Source of the DNA: Lysobacteraceae bacterium
GTDB taxonomy: Bacteria; Pseudomonadota; Gammaproteobacteria; Xanthomonadales; Xanthomonadaceae
Direction of reading: 5' to 3'
Assembly (NCBI GenBank): GCA_003449195.1
Contig: DMID01000268.1
Coordinates: 1-12,064 of the forward strand
Length of the DNA: 12,064 nucleotides
The translations under genes were made by a program, and so were the position numbers. The notes beneath the pieces are model-generated. The model had not been told where the DNA came from, made no database searches, and saw only the letters and a list, made by a program, of their open reading frames with translations. Each line of letters begins with the position of its first letter. The stretch's first letter is position 1. Positions 1 through 8,095 of the stretch are shown here, in pieces.

Positions 1-2981
1 GCGGCCTGCCGGTGGTGGCCAGCAACGACGTGCGCTTCCTCGACCGCGACGGCTTCGACGCGCACGAGGCCCGCGTGTGCATCGCCTCCGGCCGCGTGCT
101 CGACGACCCGCGCCGTCCGCGCGACTACAGCCCCGAGCAATACCTGAAGTCGGCCGAGGAAATGGCCGAGCTGTTCGCCGACATCCCCGACGCGATCGAC
201 AACACCGTGGCACTGGCCCAGCGCTGCAACGTCGAGATGCGCCTGGGCGAATACTTCCTGCCGCAGTACCCGGTGCCCGACGACCAGACTCTGGACACCT
301 GGATCCAGAAGCAGGCACGCGAGGGTCTGGAAGAACGGCTGGCCACGCATCCGCTGGCGCCGGGCAAGACCCGCCAGGACTACGACGAGCGGCTGGAATT
401 CGAGCTGGGCACCATCATCAAGATGGGCTTCCCCGGCTACTTCCTGATCGTGTCGGACTTCATCAAGTGGGGCAAGGAACACGGCATCCCGATCGGCCCG
501 GGCCGCGGTTCCGGCGCCGGCTCGCTGGTGGCGTGGGCGCTGAAGATCACCGACCTCGACCCGCTGCCGTACAACCTGCTGTTCGAGCGCTTCCTGAACC
601 CCGAACGCGTGTCCATGCCCGACTTCGACGTCGATTTCTGCATGGACCGGCGCGACGAGGTGATCGACTACGTGGCCCGCAAGTACGGCCGCGACAAGGT
701 CAGCCAGATCGTCACCTACGGCACCATGGCGGCCAAGGCGGTGGTGCGCGACTGCGGCCGCGTGCTCGGCTTCCCGTACGGGCTGGTCGACGGCGTGGCC
801 AAGCTGATCCCCAACATCCTCGGCATCACGCTGAAAGATGCGCTGGGCAAGGGCAAGGAAGGCCCCGGTTCGGAGATGGCCTCGGCCGAGCTGATCGAGC
901 GCTACGGCAGCGACGACGACGTCCACGACCTGATCGAGCTGGCGCTGCAGCTGGAAGACCTCACCCGCAACACCGGCAAGCATGCCGGCGGCGTGGTGAT
1001 CGCGCCGACGCCGCTGAGCGAGTTCTGCCCGCTGTGCGCCGAACACGACGAGGGCAACCTCGGCAAGAACCCGGTCACCCAGTTCGACAAGAACGACGTG
1101 GAAGCCGTGGGCCTGGTGAAGTTCGACTTCCTCGGCCTGCGCACGCTGACCATCATCGACTGGGCGGTGAAGGCCATCAACAAGCGCCACGCGCGCGCCG
1201 GCATCCCGCCGGTGGACATCGCCGCCATCCCGCTGGACGACGCCAGCGTCTACCGCGACATCTTCGCCGCCGCCAACACCGGCGCGGTGTTCCAGTTCGA
1301 ATCCTCGGGCATGCGGCGCATGCTCAAGGATGCAAAACCCGACCGTTTCGAAGACCTGATCGCGCTGGTGTCGCTGTACCGCCCCGGCCCGATGGACCTG
1401 ATCCCGGACTTCATCGCGCGCAAGCACGGCCAGCAGGAGTTCGAATACCCGGACCCGCGCACCGAGGACATGCTCCAGGACACCTACGGCATCATGGTGT
1501 ACCAGGAGCAGGTGATGCAGATGGCGCAGATCGTCGGCGGCTACTCGCTGGGCGGCGCCGACCTGCTGCGCCGCGCGATGGGCAAGAAGGTGCCGGCCGA
1601 AATGGCCAAGCACCGCGAGATCTTCCGCGAGGGCGCGGCCAAGGGCGGCGTCAGCCAGGCCAAGGCCGACGAAATCTTCGACCTGATGGAGAAGTTTGCC
1701 GGCTACGGCTTCAACAAGTCGCACGCCGCCGCCTATGCGCTGGTCAGCTACCAGACCGCCTGGCTCAAGCGCCATTACCCGGCCGAGTTCATGGCCGCCA
1801 CGATGTCCTCGGACATGGACAACACCGACAAGGTGGTGGGCTTCCTCAACGAGGCTCGGCACGTGTCGCTGGAGATCCTGCCGCCGCACGTCAACCAGTC
1901 GCCGTGGATGTTCGAGGCAGTGCAGGCCGACACCATCCGCTACGGGCTGGGCGCCATCAAGGGCGTCGGCCAGGGTGCCTGCGAGGCCATCGTCGAGGAG
2001 CGCGAACGCGGCGGCGAGTACGCCGACCTGCTGGATTTCTGCAAGCGCGTGGACAGCGGCAAGCTCAACCGGCGCACGCTGGAGGCGATGGTCAACGCCG
2101 GCGCGCTGGACGGGCTGGGCCCCAATCGCGCTTCGCTGATGCTGCAGCTGCCGGAAGTGCTGAAGGCCACCGAGCAGCTCGCCCGCGAGCGCGCCGCCGG
2201 GCAGGTGTCGTTGTTCGGCGGCGGTGACGACGCGGATGCGCCCGCGCTCAAGCTCGATCTGCCGCAGGCACGCGAATGGCCGCTGGGCCAGGTGCTGCAG
2301 GGCGAACGCGAGACGCTGGGCCATTACCTCAGCGGCCACCCGTTCGACCCGTACCGCGAGGAAGTGAGCTCGCTGGTCGGCCACGACCTCGGCGACCTCG
2401 ACCGCATCTGGACCTCGCAACCCTCCGGCGAAAAGCGCGGCTGGCGCCCGGAGGTGAACACCGTGGTGGCCGGGCTGGTGGTCGGCGTGCGCCGCAAGGG
2501 CGACAGCCAGGTGTTCGTGCAGCTGGAAGACGGCAAGGGCCGCATCGAGTGCGGCGCTTTTTCCGAAGCGATGGCCGAGATCGGCCCGCTGCTGGTGCGC
2601 GACCGCGTGCTGGTGATCCAGGGCGGCCTGCGCGAGGACAACTTCAACGGCGGCTACAGCCTGAACATCCGCCAGTGCTGGGATTTCGAGACCCTGTGCG
2701 CGCAGCAGGCCCAGCGCCTGTCCTTGCGGCTGGACATGCGCGTGCCGGACACCTGGGCACGGGTGGACGACCTGCTGGCCCGCAACCGCCCCGGCAAGAC
2801 GCCGCTGCGTCTGCACCTGCTGCTGCCACCGCGCAACGGCGCCAAGGGCGGCAGCTCCGGCATGCTCGACCTGTCCGGCGCCAACGCCGTGCGCGTGGAC
2901 CTGCCGCTGCTGGAAAACCTGCGCGCCCTGCCCGGCCTGCGCACGGTCAAGCTGGCGCTGTACAAGCCCTGGGCAAACTGA
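1..2981 (+). CDS. dnaE: DNA polymerase III alpha subunit, 5'-truncated by window edge
   Basis: This is the replicative polymerase subunit that extends DNA in the Pol III holoenzyme. The gene enters the window in frame (codons from base 3, GLPVVASNDVRF) and ends at TGA 2979-2981, giving 992 visible residues. By alignment from memory to E. coli DnaE, about 195 N-terminal residues, most of the PHP domain, lie upstream. The catalytic motif MPDFDVDF begins at base 615, with the first two Asp matching E. coli D401 and D403. The third Asp is in LVKFDFLGL at bases 1125-1127 (E. coli D555). GPGRGSGAGS (about base 500) and the helix-hairpin-helix region (about 1930-2130) are present. An internal clamp-binding motif, QVSLF, lies at 2202-2216. 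An OB-fold follows (about 2450-2700), then a tau-binding-type C-terminus. The frame is intact and all catalytic residues are kept. Family assignment is certain; only the start is unseen. Confidence 0.98.
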   Translation, partial: GLPVVASNDVRFLDRDGFDAHEARVCIASGRVLDDPRRPRDYSPEQYLKSAEEMAELFADIPDAIDNTVALAQRCNVEMRLGEYFLPQYPVPDDQTLDTWIQKQAREGLEERLATHPLAPGKTRQDYDERLEFELGTIIKMGFPGYFLIVSDFIKWGKEHGIPIGPGRGSGAGSLVAWALKITDLDPLPYNLLFERFLNPERVSMPDFDVDFCMDRRDEVIDYVARKYGRDKVSQIVTYGTMAAKAVVRDCGRVLGFPYGLVDGVAKLIPNILGITLKDALGKGKEGPGSEMASAELIERYGSDDDVHDLIELALQLEDLTRNTGKHAGGVVIAPTPLSEFCPLCAEHDEGNLGKNPVTQFDKNDVEAVGLVKFDFLGLRTLTIIDWAVKAINKRHARAGIPPVDIAAIPLDDASVYRDIFAAANTGAVFQFESSGMRRMLKDAKPDRFEDLIALVSLYRPGPMDLIPDFIARKHGQQEFEYPDPRTEDMLQDTYGIMVYQEQVMQMAQIVGGYSLGGADLLRRAMGKKVPAEMAKHREIFREGAAKGGVSQAKADEIFDLMEKFAGYGFNKSHAAAYALVSYQTAWLKRHYPAEFMAATMSSDMDNTDKVVGFLNEARHVSLEILPPHVNQSPWMFEAVQADTIRYGLGAIKGVGQGACEAIVEERERGGEYADLLDFCKRVDSGKLNRRTLEAMVNAGALDGLGPNRASLMLQLPEVLKATEQLARERAAGQVSLFGGGDDADAPALKLDLPQAREWPLGQVLQGERETLGHYLSGHPFDPYREEVSSLVGHDLGDLDRIWTSQPSGEKRGWRPEVNTVVAGLVVGVRRKGDSQVFVQLEDGKGRIECGAFSEAMAEIGPLLVRDRVLVIQGGLREDNFNGGYSLNIRQCWDFETLCAQQAQRLSLRLDMRVPDTWARVDDLLARNRPGKTPLRLHLLLPPRNGAKGGSSGMLDLSGANAVRVDLPLLENLRALPGLRTVKLALYKPWAN

Positions 2982-3034
2982 ATCGGCATCGGGGCGGGGT
3001 CGGCCTCCGTTCGCTCCGATGCAGCCCGCAACGA

Positions 3035-3066
3035 CACGGCCACCCGCTCGAATTCGGGTGGCCGTG
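3035..3066. terminator. Perfect 12-bp hairpin between convergent dnaE and dipeptidase
   Basis: The arms CACGGCCACCCG (3035-3046) and CGGGTGGCCGTG (3055-3066) are perfectly complementary around an 8-nt loop. The hairpin lies 53 nt past the dnaE stop and 46 nt past the dipeptidase stop on the other strand, so it could serve both genes. Neither side has a real T-run (ATCTCTT on the plus strand, TCGTT on the minus), so it is an imperfect intrinsic terminator. It may instead act as an RNA 3'-end stabiliser behind Rho-dependent termination. Confidence 0.6.
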
Positions 3067-3112
3067 ATCTCTTGGGTCCGCTCCGTCCGGGGCCGTTGCC
3101 GAGCAGTTCGGC

Positions 3113-4372
3113 TCAGTCGGCCTTGGCGACCGGCTTGGCCGCCTGCGCCGCCGCGTAATCCTGCGCCTGCCGCATCACCCGCAGCAGGTTGCCGCCCCAG
3201 ATGCCGGCAATCTGCTGCTCGCTGTAGCCCTTGCGCAGCAACCAGGCGGTGATCTTCGGCAGGTCGGCCACGCTCTGCATGCCTTCCACGCCGCCGCCGC
3301 CATCCCAATCCATGCCGATGCCCACGTGCTCCGGCCCGGCCACGTCGAGCAGGTGCTGCAGGTGGGCGAAGAAGTCGTCCAGCGTCGCCTTGCGCACCGG
3401 GTATTTCCCGTCCAGCGCCTTCATCTTGACGGCCAGCGCCTTGCCCTGCGCCATCGTCATGCCGTCCCAGCCACCCAGCTCTTTTTCCAGTGCGGCTTCG
3501 GCCGCCTTGCGCTCGGCCGACGCCTGCGTGTCGATCAGGTAACCCGGATACGAATTGACCTGCACCACGCCGCCCTTGGCCGCCAGCTTGCGCAGCCGGG
3601 CATCGTCGAGATTGCGCGGATGCGCATACACGGCCTTGGCCCCGCTGTGCGAAGCGATGAACGGCACCGGCAGCAGCTCGACCATCTGGTCGAACACCTC
3701 GTCGGAGGCATGCGACTGGTCGATCACGATGCCGCGCTTGACCGCCTCCATCATCAAGGCCTTGCCGGCCGGGCTGATGCCGTGCCATTCCGGCCCCTTG
3801 GGGTCGGTGGACGAATCGGCCAGCTCGTTGTTGATGAAGTGCACCAGGCTCAGCAGCCGCAGCCCCTCGCCCTGATAGAAGCCCAGCAGGCTCGGGTCTT
3901 TCACCAGCGGGCTGGCGTTTTCCATGCTGATGTAGATCACGCGCTTGCCTTCGCGCTTGAGCCGGGCGGCATCGTCGGCACTCAGGGCCAGACCGAACTG
4001 CTGCGGGTGCGCGGCCAGCATCTCGCGGATTTCCACCAGCCGCTTCAGCCCCGCATCGCGGTCCGCGGCCCAGGCCTGCGGCGTGCGGTCGCCCTGCTCG
4101 GTGTAGATGGCGAAGAAACCGCCGTCGAAGGCGCCCTGACGCATGCGCGGCAGGTCCACCTGCGACAAGGCATTGTCCGGGTGCGCCTGCAGGATGTCGA
4201 AGCCTGCACGGTGCAGGTTTTCCGGCGTGTCGATGTGGCTGTCCAGCGTGACCAGGCGCTGCTGCAGCGCGGTCGCCCGCGACAGCTCCTGCGGCGAGAA
4301 CTCCACGGCATGGGCCGCCGGCGCCACGGCAAGCAACAAGGCAAACAGCAACGAGGTCTTGCGCGGCATCAT
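3113..4372 (-). CDS. Secreted membrane-dipeptidase-type zinc peptidase (M19)
   Basis: This is a renal-dipeptidase-like (peptidase family M19) amidohydrolase of 419 residues, expected to cleave dipeptides in the periplasm. The start at 4372 is chosen because GAAGAG lies 6 nt upstream and because a Sec signal peptide begins at once: Lys5, a hydrophobic core at about 8-20, and likely cleavage after AHA at residue 22. The open frame continues upstream to 4504 but would place 44 non-hydrophobic residues before the signal. The expected binuclear zinc ligands are visible: H46 and D48 (SHIDT), E151 (SMEN), H221 (DQSHAS) and H242 (ASHSG). D355 in GMDWDGG matches the catalytic-site Asp of the family. 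Spacing between ligands matches human renal dipeptidase closely. It is divergent from accA (140-bp gap) and convergent with dnaE. Natural substrates (L,D- or D,D-dipeptides, cyclic dipeptides or others) cannot be told from sequence. Confidence 0.93.
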   Translation of the reverse strand: MMPRKTSLLFALLLAVAPAAHAVEFSPQELSRATALQQRLVTLDSHIDTPENLHRAGFDILQAHPDNALSQVDLPRMRQGAFDGGFFAIYTEQGDRTPQAWAADRDAGLKRLVEIREMLAAHPQQFGLALSADDAARLKREGKRVIYISMENASPLVKDPSLLGFYQGEGLRLLSLVHFINNELADSSTDPKGPEWHGISPAGKALMMEAVKRGIVIDQSHASDEVFDQMVELLPVPFIASHSGAKAVYAHPRNLDDARLRKLAAKGGVVQVNSYPGYLIDTQASAERKAAEAALEKELGGWDGMTMAQGKALAVKMKALDGKYPVRKATLDDFFAHLQHLLDVAGPEHVGIGMDWDGGGGVEGMQSVADLPKITAWLLRKGYSEQQIAGIWGGNLLRVMRQAQDYAAAQAAKPVAKAD

Positions 4373-4479
4373 CACGGTCTCTTCATGGGGCGGGGTTCCC
4401 GACCTTAACGCCTGGACCGGCCGTTCGGATAGCCGCACAGGCCATGCCGCGGCGTACGGGCCCCCGGGGCGGGTTCGGC

Positions 4480-4485
4480 TACACT
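4480..4485 (+). promoter_or_regulatory. Candidate -10 element for accA (weak)
   Basis: TACACT in the context GGCTACACTTCCC matches the sigma-70 -10 consensus at 4 of 6 positions and lies 27 nt before the accA ATG. I see no convincing -35 at 16-18 bp upstream, where the sequence is a GC-rich run. The 140-bp gap between the divergent dipeptidase and accA starts (4373-4512) must hold promoters for both genes; this is the only element in it that I would propose. Confidence 0.25.
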
Positions 4486-4512
4486 TCCCGCTTTCCGCAC
4501 GCACGGCTTTCG

Positions 4513-5475
4513 ATGAATCCGAACTACCTCGATTTCGAGCAGCCCATCGCCGACCTCGAAGCCCGCATCCAGGACCTGCGCAACGCCGGCAACGGCACCG
4601 CCGTCGATGTCGAGGCCGAGGTGCGCACGCTGGAAGACAAGCTGCGCAAGCGCACCGCGCAGATCTTCCGCGACCTCACCCCGTGGCAGGTATCGCAGAT
4701 GGCCCGGCACCCGGCGCGGCCGTACACGCTGGATTACGTCAAGGTGATCTGCGACGAATTCCAGGAGCTGGCCGGCGACCGCGCGTTCGCCGACGACAAG
4801 GCCATCGTCGGCGGGCTGGCCCGCATCGGCGGCCGCCCGGTGGTGATCGTCGGCCACCAGAAGGGCCGCGACACCAAGGAGAAGATCAAGCGCAACTTCG
4901 GCATGCCCAAGCCCGAGGGCTACCGCAAGGCGCTGCGCCTGATGAAACTGGCCGAGCGCTTCCACCTGCCCATCCTCACCTTCATCGACACCGCCGGCGC
5001 ATGGCCGGGCATCGATGCCGAAGAACGCGGCCAATCCGAAGCCATTGCCCGCAACCTGATCGAGATGGCCGAGCTGCGCGTGCCCATCGTGTGCACCGTG
5101 ATCGGCGAAGGCGGCTCCGGCGGCGCGCTGGCCATCGGCGTCGGCGACCGTACCATCATGCTCGAATACAGCACGTACTCGGTGATCACGCCGGAAGGCT
5201 GCGCGTCGATCCTGTGGAAGGATGCCGGCCGCGCCCGCGATGCGGCCGAACAGCTCGGCCTGACCGCCCGGCGCCTGAAGTCGCTGGGTTTGGTAGACAA
5301 GGTGCTGCGCGAGCCGACCGGCGGCGCCCACCGCAACCCGGTGCAGATGGCCCGCCGCCTCAAGACGGTGCTGCTCAACGAGCTGGATGCACTGGTGGAG
5401 CAGCACGGCGTGGAATCCCTGCTCGAACGCCGCTATGCGCGTCTGCGCGGCTACGGTGCCTACGAAGCGGCCTGA
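4513..5475 (+). CDS. accA: Acetyl-CoA carboxylase carboxyltransferase subunit alpha
   Basis: This is the alpha subunit of the carboxyltransferase half of acetyl-CoA carboxylase. With AccD it moves the carboxyl group from biotin-BCCP to acetyl-CoA, making malonyl-CoA for fatty-acid synthesis in the cytoplasm. The protein has 320 residues (E. coli AccA has 319). It opens MNPNYLDFEQPIADLE, the typical AccA N-terminus with a helical region at about 10-60. The carboxyltransferase core follows: GHQKGRDTKEKIKRNFG (about 116-132), DTAGAWPG (159-166), EERGQSEAIARN, and GEGGSGGALAIGVGD (198 on), which forms the oxyanion region. The start at 4513 gives the family's exact N-terminus although no Shine-Dalgarno is visible (GGCTTTCG precedes the ATG). 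An in-frame ATG at 4444 would add 23 atypical residues. Its upstream neighbour is the divergent dipeptidase and not dnaE; a terminator follows at once. Confidence 0.98.
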   Translation: MNPNYLDFEQPIADLEARIQDLRNAGNGTAVDVEAEVRTLEDKLRKRTAQIFRDLTPWQVSQMARHPARPYTLDYVKVICDEFQELAGDRAFADDKAIVGGLARIGGRPVVIVGHQKGRDTKEKIKRNFGMPKPEGYRKALRLMKLAERFHLPILTFIDTAGAWPGIDAEERGQSEAIARNLIEMAELRVPIVCTVIGEGGSGGALAIGVGDRTIMLEYSTYSVITPEGCASILWKDAGRARDAAEQLGLTARRLKSLGLVDKVLREPTGGAHRNPVQMARRLKTVLLNELDALVEQHGVESLLERRYARLRGYGAYEAA

Positions 5476-5503
5476 GTCGCACCCGCAACCTGCATCTGCA
5501 TCA

Positions 5504-5536
5504 CGAGAGGCGGCGAGGTGCCGCCTCTCGCGTTTT
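5504..5536 (+). terminator. Rho-independent terminator of accA
   Basis: A perfect 10-bp stem, CGAGAGGCGG (5504-5513) with CCGCCTCTCG (5521-5530), encloses a 7-nt loop and is followed by CGTTTTG. It starts 28 nt after the accA stop. It also argues against starting the next gene at the in-frame ATG 5518, which lies inside the hairpin. Confidence 0.85.
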
Positions 5537-5610
5537 GCACATCGGCCCGCGACACGACAAGCACGGCCGGCGCGTGGCACCATGCCGGGCACGCCAACGT
5601 CGCCTTTCGC

Positions 5611-6402
5611 ATGAACGCCCCCGATCCCGCGCCGCGCACCAAGGGTTCCGCCATCGAGCGGGTGATGGAGATCGTGGAAATGGTGTCGGCCTCGCCGCGC
5701 CCGCCCTCGCCGGCCGACATCGCCTGGCAGCTCGACATCCCCAAGCCCACCGTGCACCGGCTGCTGCAACAGCTGCAATCCGATGGCTACCTGCAAGTGA
5801 ACATGCGCGGCCAGGTGGTGCCCGGCGAACGCCTGGTCACCATCGCCCGCGGCGTGCTCTACACCAGCCGCCACAAGGCCTTGCGCCAGTCGATCCTGCG
5901 CCGCCTGTCGGCCGAGGTGGACGAGACCTGCGGCATCTCGCTGGCCGACGGCGTGGAGATGGTCTATTACGACCGCGTGCAGAGCAATTGGCCGTTGCAG
6001 ATCCACCTGCCCAACGGCATGCACTCGCCGGTGTGGTGCACCGCCAGCGGCAAGCTGTACCTGAGCACCATCCCCAACCCGCGCCGCGCGCGCATCATCG
6101 CCAGCCTGCCGCTGCAGCGCATGACCCACCGCACCATCGTCGAACCAGCCGCGCTCGAGGCGGCGGTGCAGTCCATTTCCAGGACCGAGCTGGGCATCGA
6201 CGACGAGGAATTCATCGCCGGCATGGTCGCCGTGTCGGTGCCGATCAAGGATTCGCAGGGGCGCAGCTACGCCTTCCTGTACGTGCATGCCCCGACGCTG
6301 CGCAAGAACATCGACGATCTGCGTGCCTTCGAACCGGCCATGCGCCGCGCGGCGGACGATCTGGCCCAGTTGATCGAATCCTCCGGCGACGAGGAAGGCT
6401 GA
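5611..6402 (+). CDS. IclR-family transcriptional regulator
   Basis: A 263-residue regulator with the two IclR-family domains. The N-terminal winged helix-turn-helix is at about 14-72: SPADIAWQLDIPKPTVHRLL contains the two HTH helices and QLQSDGYL leads into the wing. The GAF-like effector-binding domain is at about 80-258, including CGISLADGVEMVYYDRV, SPVWCTASGKLYLS and GMVAVSVPIKD. The ATG at 5611 gives a normal-length protein. The frame is open further upstream, but the only earlier ATG (5518) lies in the accA terminator. The leader GCCTTTCGC has no clear Shine-Dalgarno. The gene is convergent with mmsA and sits at the far end of the Fe-ADH/mmsA/transporter cluster. IclR proteins commonly sense small carboxylates or aromatics and control nearby catabolic genes, so control of the divergent promoter at 9276-9525 is my inference. 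The effector is unknown. Confidence 0.93.
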   Translation: MNAPDPAPRTKGSAIERVMEIVEMVSASPRPPSPADIAWQLDIPKPTVHRLLQQLQSDGYLQVNMRGQVVPGERLVTIARGVLYTSRHKALRQSILRRLSAEVDETCGISLADGVEMVYYDRVQSNWPLQIHLPNGMHSPVWCTASGKLYLSTIPNPRRARIIASLPLQRMTHRTIVEPAALEAAVQSISRTELGIDDEEFIAGMVAVSVPIKDSQGRSYAFLYVHAPTLRKNIDDLRAFEPAMRRAADDLAQLIESSGDEEG

Positions 6403-6419
6403 GCCGACAATCCGCAAAG

Positions 6420-6444
6420 CCCCGCCAGCCGCAGGCTGACGGGG
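6420..6444. terminator. Hairpin between convergent IclR regulator and mmsA
   Basis: CCCCGCCAGCC (6420-6430) pairs with GGCTGACGGGG (6434-6444) around a GCA loop: 10 of 11 pairs, with one C-A mismatch. It lies 18 nt after the regulator stop. The plus-strand trailer is TGTTCG and the minus-strand trailer is GCTTTGCGG, so neither T-run is strong. The rest of the 147-bp gap up to 6549 holds GC-rich imperfect inverted repeats (CCCGCC at 6497-6502 and GGCGGG at 6538-6543) that may help end the mmsA transcript. No gene is seen there. Confidence 0.55.
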
Positions 6445-6549
6445 TGTTCGCGCAACTCCGCCCCCATGCCGGGCATCGCCCGCAACAAGGCGGCGGCCCG
6501 CCTCCGTCCGCACCGGATGAGGGCGGAACGGGCGGAAGGCGGGTCGTCG

Positions 6550-8079
6550 TCAACCGAAGGTGGGCATCGAGAACTGCACGCCCTCGCGCACGCCCGCAGA
6601 GGGCCAACGCTGGGTGACGGTCTTGCGCCGGGTGTAGAAGCGCACGCCGTCCGGGCCATAGGCCGAGAGATCGCCGAACAGCGAGCGCTTCCAGCCACCG
6701 AAGGAGTGGTAGGCCACCGGCACCGGCAGCGGCACGTTGATGCCCACCATGCCCACCTTGATGTGGTCGCTGAAATAGCGCGCGGCCTCGCCGTCGCGGG
6801 TGTAGATGCAGGTGCCGTTGCCGTATTCGTGGGCGTCGATCAGGTCCATCGCCTCCTGCATGGTCTGCACCCGCAGCACCTGCAGCACCGGCCCGAAGAT
6901 CTCGTTGCGGTAGCTGTCCATGTCGGCCTTCACCCCGTCGATCAGGGTACCGCCGACGAAGAAACCGTCCGGATGTCCAGCCACCTGCGGATGGCGGCCA
7001 TCGACGACGATCTTCGCGCCCCGCTGCTCGGCGCTATCGATGAAACCCACCACCTTGTCGCGGTGCTGCGGCGTGATCACCGGGCCAAAATCGTTCCTGG
7101 CGTTGTCGAATGCGCCGACCTTCAGGTTTTCCATCGCCTTCGTCAGCCCGGCCACCAGCTTGTCGCCGATCTCGTCGCCCACCGCCACGGCCACCGACAA
7201 CGCCATGCAGCGCTCGCCCGATGAGCCGAACGCCGCGCCGATCAGCGAACTGACCGCGTTGTCCAGGTCGGCATCGGGCATGACGATGGCGTGGTTCTTG
7301 GCGCCGCCGAGCGCCTGGCAACGCTTTCCGTGCGCGGTGGCGGTGGCATACACGTACTCGGCGATCGGCGTGGAACCGACGAAGCTCACCGCCTGCACAC
7401 GCGGATCGGTGAGCAGGGTATCCACGGCTTCCTTGTCGCCGTTGACCAGGTTGAACACGCCCTCCGGCAAGCCGGCCTGCTGCAGCAGTTCGGCCACCAG
7501 CAGGGTGGCGCCGGGGTCGCGCTCGGACGGCTTGAGGACGAAGGTGTTGCCGCACACGATGGCCAGCGGGAACATCCACAACGGCACCATCGCCGGGAAA
7601 TTGAACGGGGTGATGCCGGCCACCACGCCCAGCGGCTGGAACTCGCTCCACGAGTCGATGCCGGGGCCGACGTTGCGGGTGTATTCGCTCTTGAGCAGCT
7701 GCGGCGCCGCGCAGGCGAACTCCACGTTCTCGATGCCGCGCTGCAGTTCGCCGGCGGCGTCGTGGGCGATCTTGCCGTGCTCGCGGCCGATCAGCTCGCA
7801 GATCCTGTCCGCGTTCTGCTCCAGCAGGTCGCGGTAGCGGAACATGATGCGCGCGCGCTTGGCCGGCGGGGTGGCGCGCCAGGCCGGGAACGCGGCCTGC
7901 GCGGCAGCGATGGCGGCCTCCACCGTGGCCTTGCCGGCAATCGCCACACGGCTGCCAACCGCACCGGTGGACGGGTTCCACACGTCCTGCAGGCGCTTGG
8001 CATCGGTGACGGTCTTGCCGCCGATCAGGTGCCCGGTCACCGGCAGGTCGTCGGTGGTGGTATCGAGTACTGCGTTCAT
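6550..8079 (-). CDS. mmsA: CoA-acylating (methyl)malonate-semialdehyde dehydrogenase
   Basis: This is an ALDH6-family enzyme of 509 residues. It converts methylmalonate semialdehyde to propionyl-CoA, or malonate semialdehyde to acetyl-CoA, with CoA and NAD+ and release of CO2. The nucleophile is C291 in SSGERCMALS. R290 and R114 (LQRGIENVEF) correspond to the two arginines that bind the substrate carboxylate in the B. subtilis homologue. ITPFNFPAMVPLWMFPLAI and FVLKPSERDPG are typical of this family. LGGAKNHAIV has Asn where hydrolytic aldehyde dehydrogenases carry the general-base Glu, as expected for CoA-acylating members. The RWPSAGVREGVQFSMPTFG tail is also a family mark. The start at 8079 is preceded by a perfect AGGAGG. 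It is the second gene of an operon with the Fe-ADH, 13 nt after that gene's stop. The family is secure; whether the in vivo substrate is malonate or methylmalonate semialdehyde is open. Confidence 0.95.
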   Translation of the reverse strand: MNAVLDTTTDDLPVTGHLIGGKTVTDAKRLQDVWNPSTGAVGSRVAIAGKATVEAAIAAAQAAFPAWRATPPAKRARIMFRYRDLLEQNADRICELIGREHGKIAHDAAGELQRGIENVEFACAAPQLLKSEYTRNVGPGIDSWSEFQPLGVVAGITPFNFPAMVPLWMFPLAIVCGNTFVLKPSERDPGATLLVAELLQQAGLPEGVFNLVNGDKEAVDTLLTDPRVQAVSFVGSTPIAEYVYATATAHGKRCQALGGAKNHAIVMPDADLDNAVSSLIGAAFGSSGERCMALSVAVAVGDEIGDKLVAGLTKAMENLKVGAFDNARNDFGPVITPQHRDKVVGFIDSAEQRGAKIVVDGRHPQVAGHPDGFFVGGTLIDGVKADMDSYRNEIFGPVLQVLRVQTMQEAMDLIDAHEYGNGTCIYTRDGEAARYFSDHIKVGMVGINVPLPVPVAYHSFGGWKRSLFGDLSAYGPDGVRFYTRRKTVTQRWPSAGVREGVQFSMPTFG

Positions 8080-8089
8080 GCGCGCTTGG

Positions 8090-8095
8090 CCTCCT
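8090..8095 (-). promoter_or_regulatory. Shine-Dalgarno of mmsA overlapping upstream stop codon
   Basis: AGGAGG, a perfect match to the anti-Shine-Dalgarno complement, lies 10 nt before the mmsA ATG. Its first two bases are the last two of the TAG stop of the upstream Fe-ADH (8094-8096). Ribosomes ending on the dehydrogenase therefore sit on the mmsA initiation site, which suggests translational coupling. It also fixes the mmsA start at 8079. Confidence 0.85.

Noticed and set aside
4405..6513. A 702-codon minus-strand open frame opposite accA and the regulator
   Set aside because: The translation is His/Gln/Ala/Val-rich with no motif, typical of the antisense of GC-rich genes. Both sense genes are certain.
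6497..6543. GC-rich imperfect inverted repeat downstream of mmsA
   Set aside because: Only six bases pair cleanly (CCCGCC with GGCGGG) across a 35-nt gap, and there is no T-run. It is too weak to call as a separate terminator.
4143..6617. An 824-codon plus-strand open frame across accA and the regulator
   Set aside because: It is extremely rich in Arg, Pro, Gly and Ala, shows no domain, and overlaps accA and the IclR gene, which have clear family motifs. It is a frame shadow in GC-rich coding DNA.
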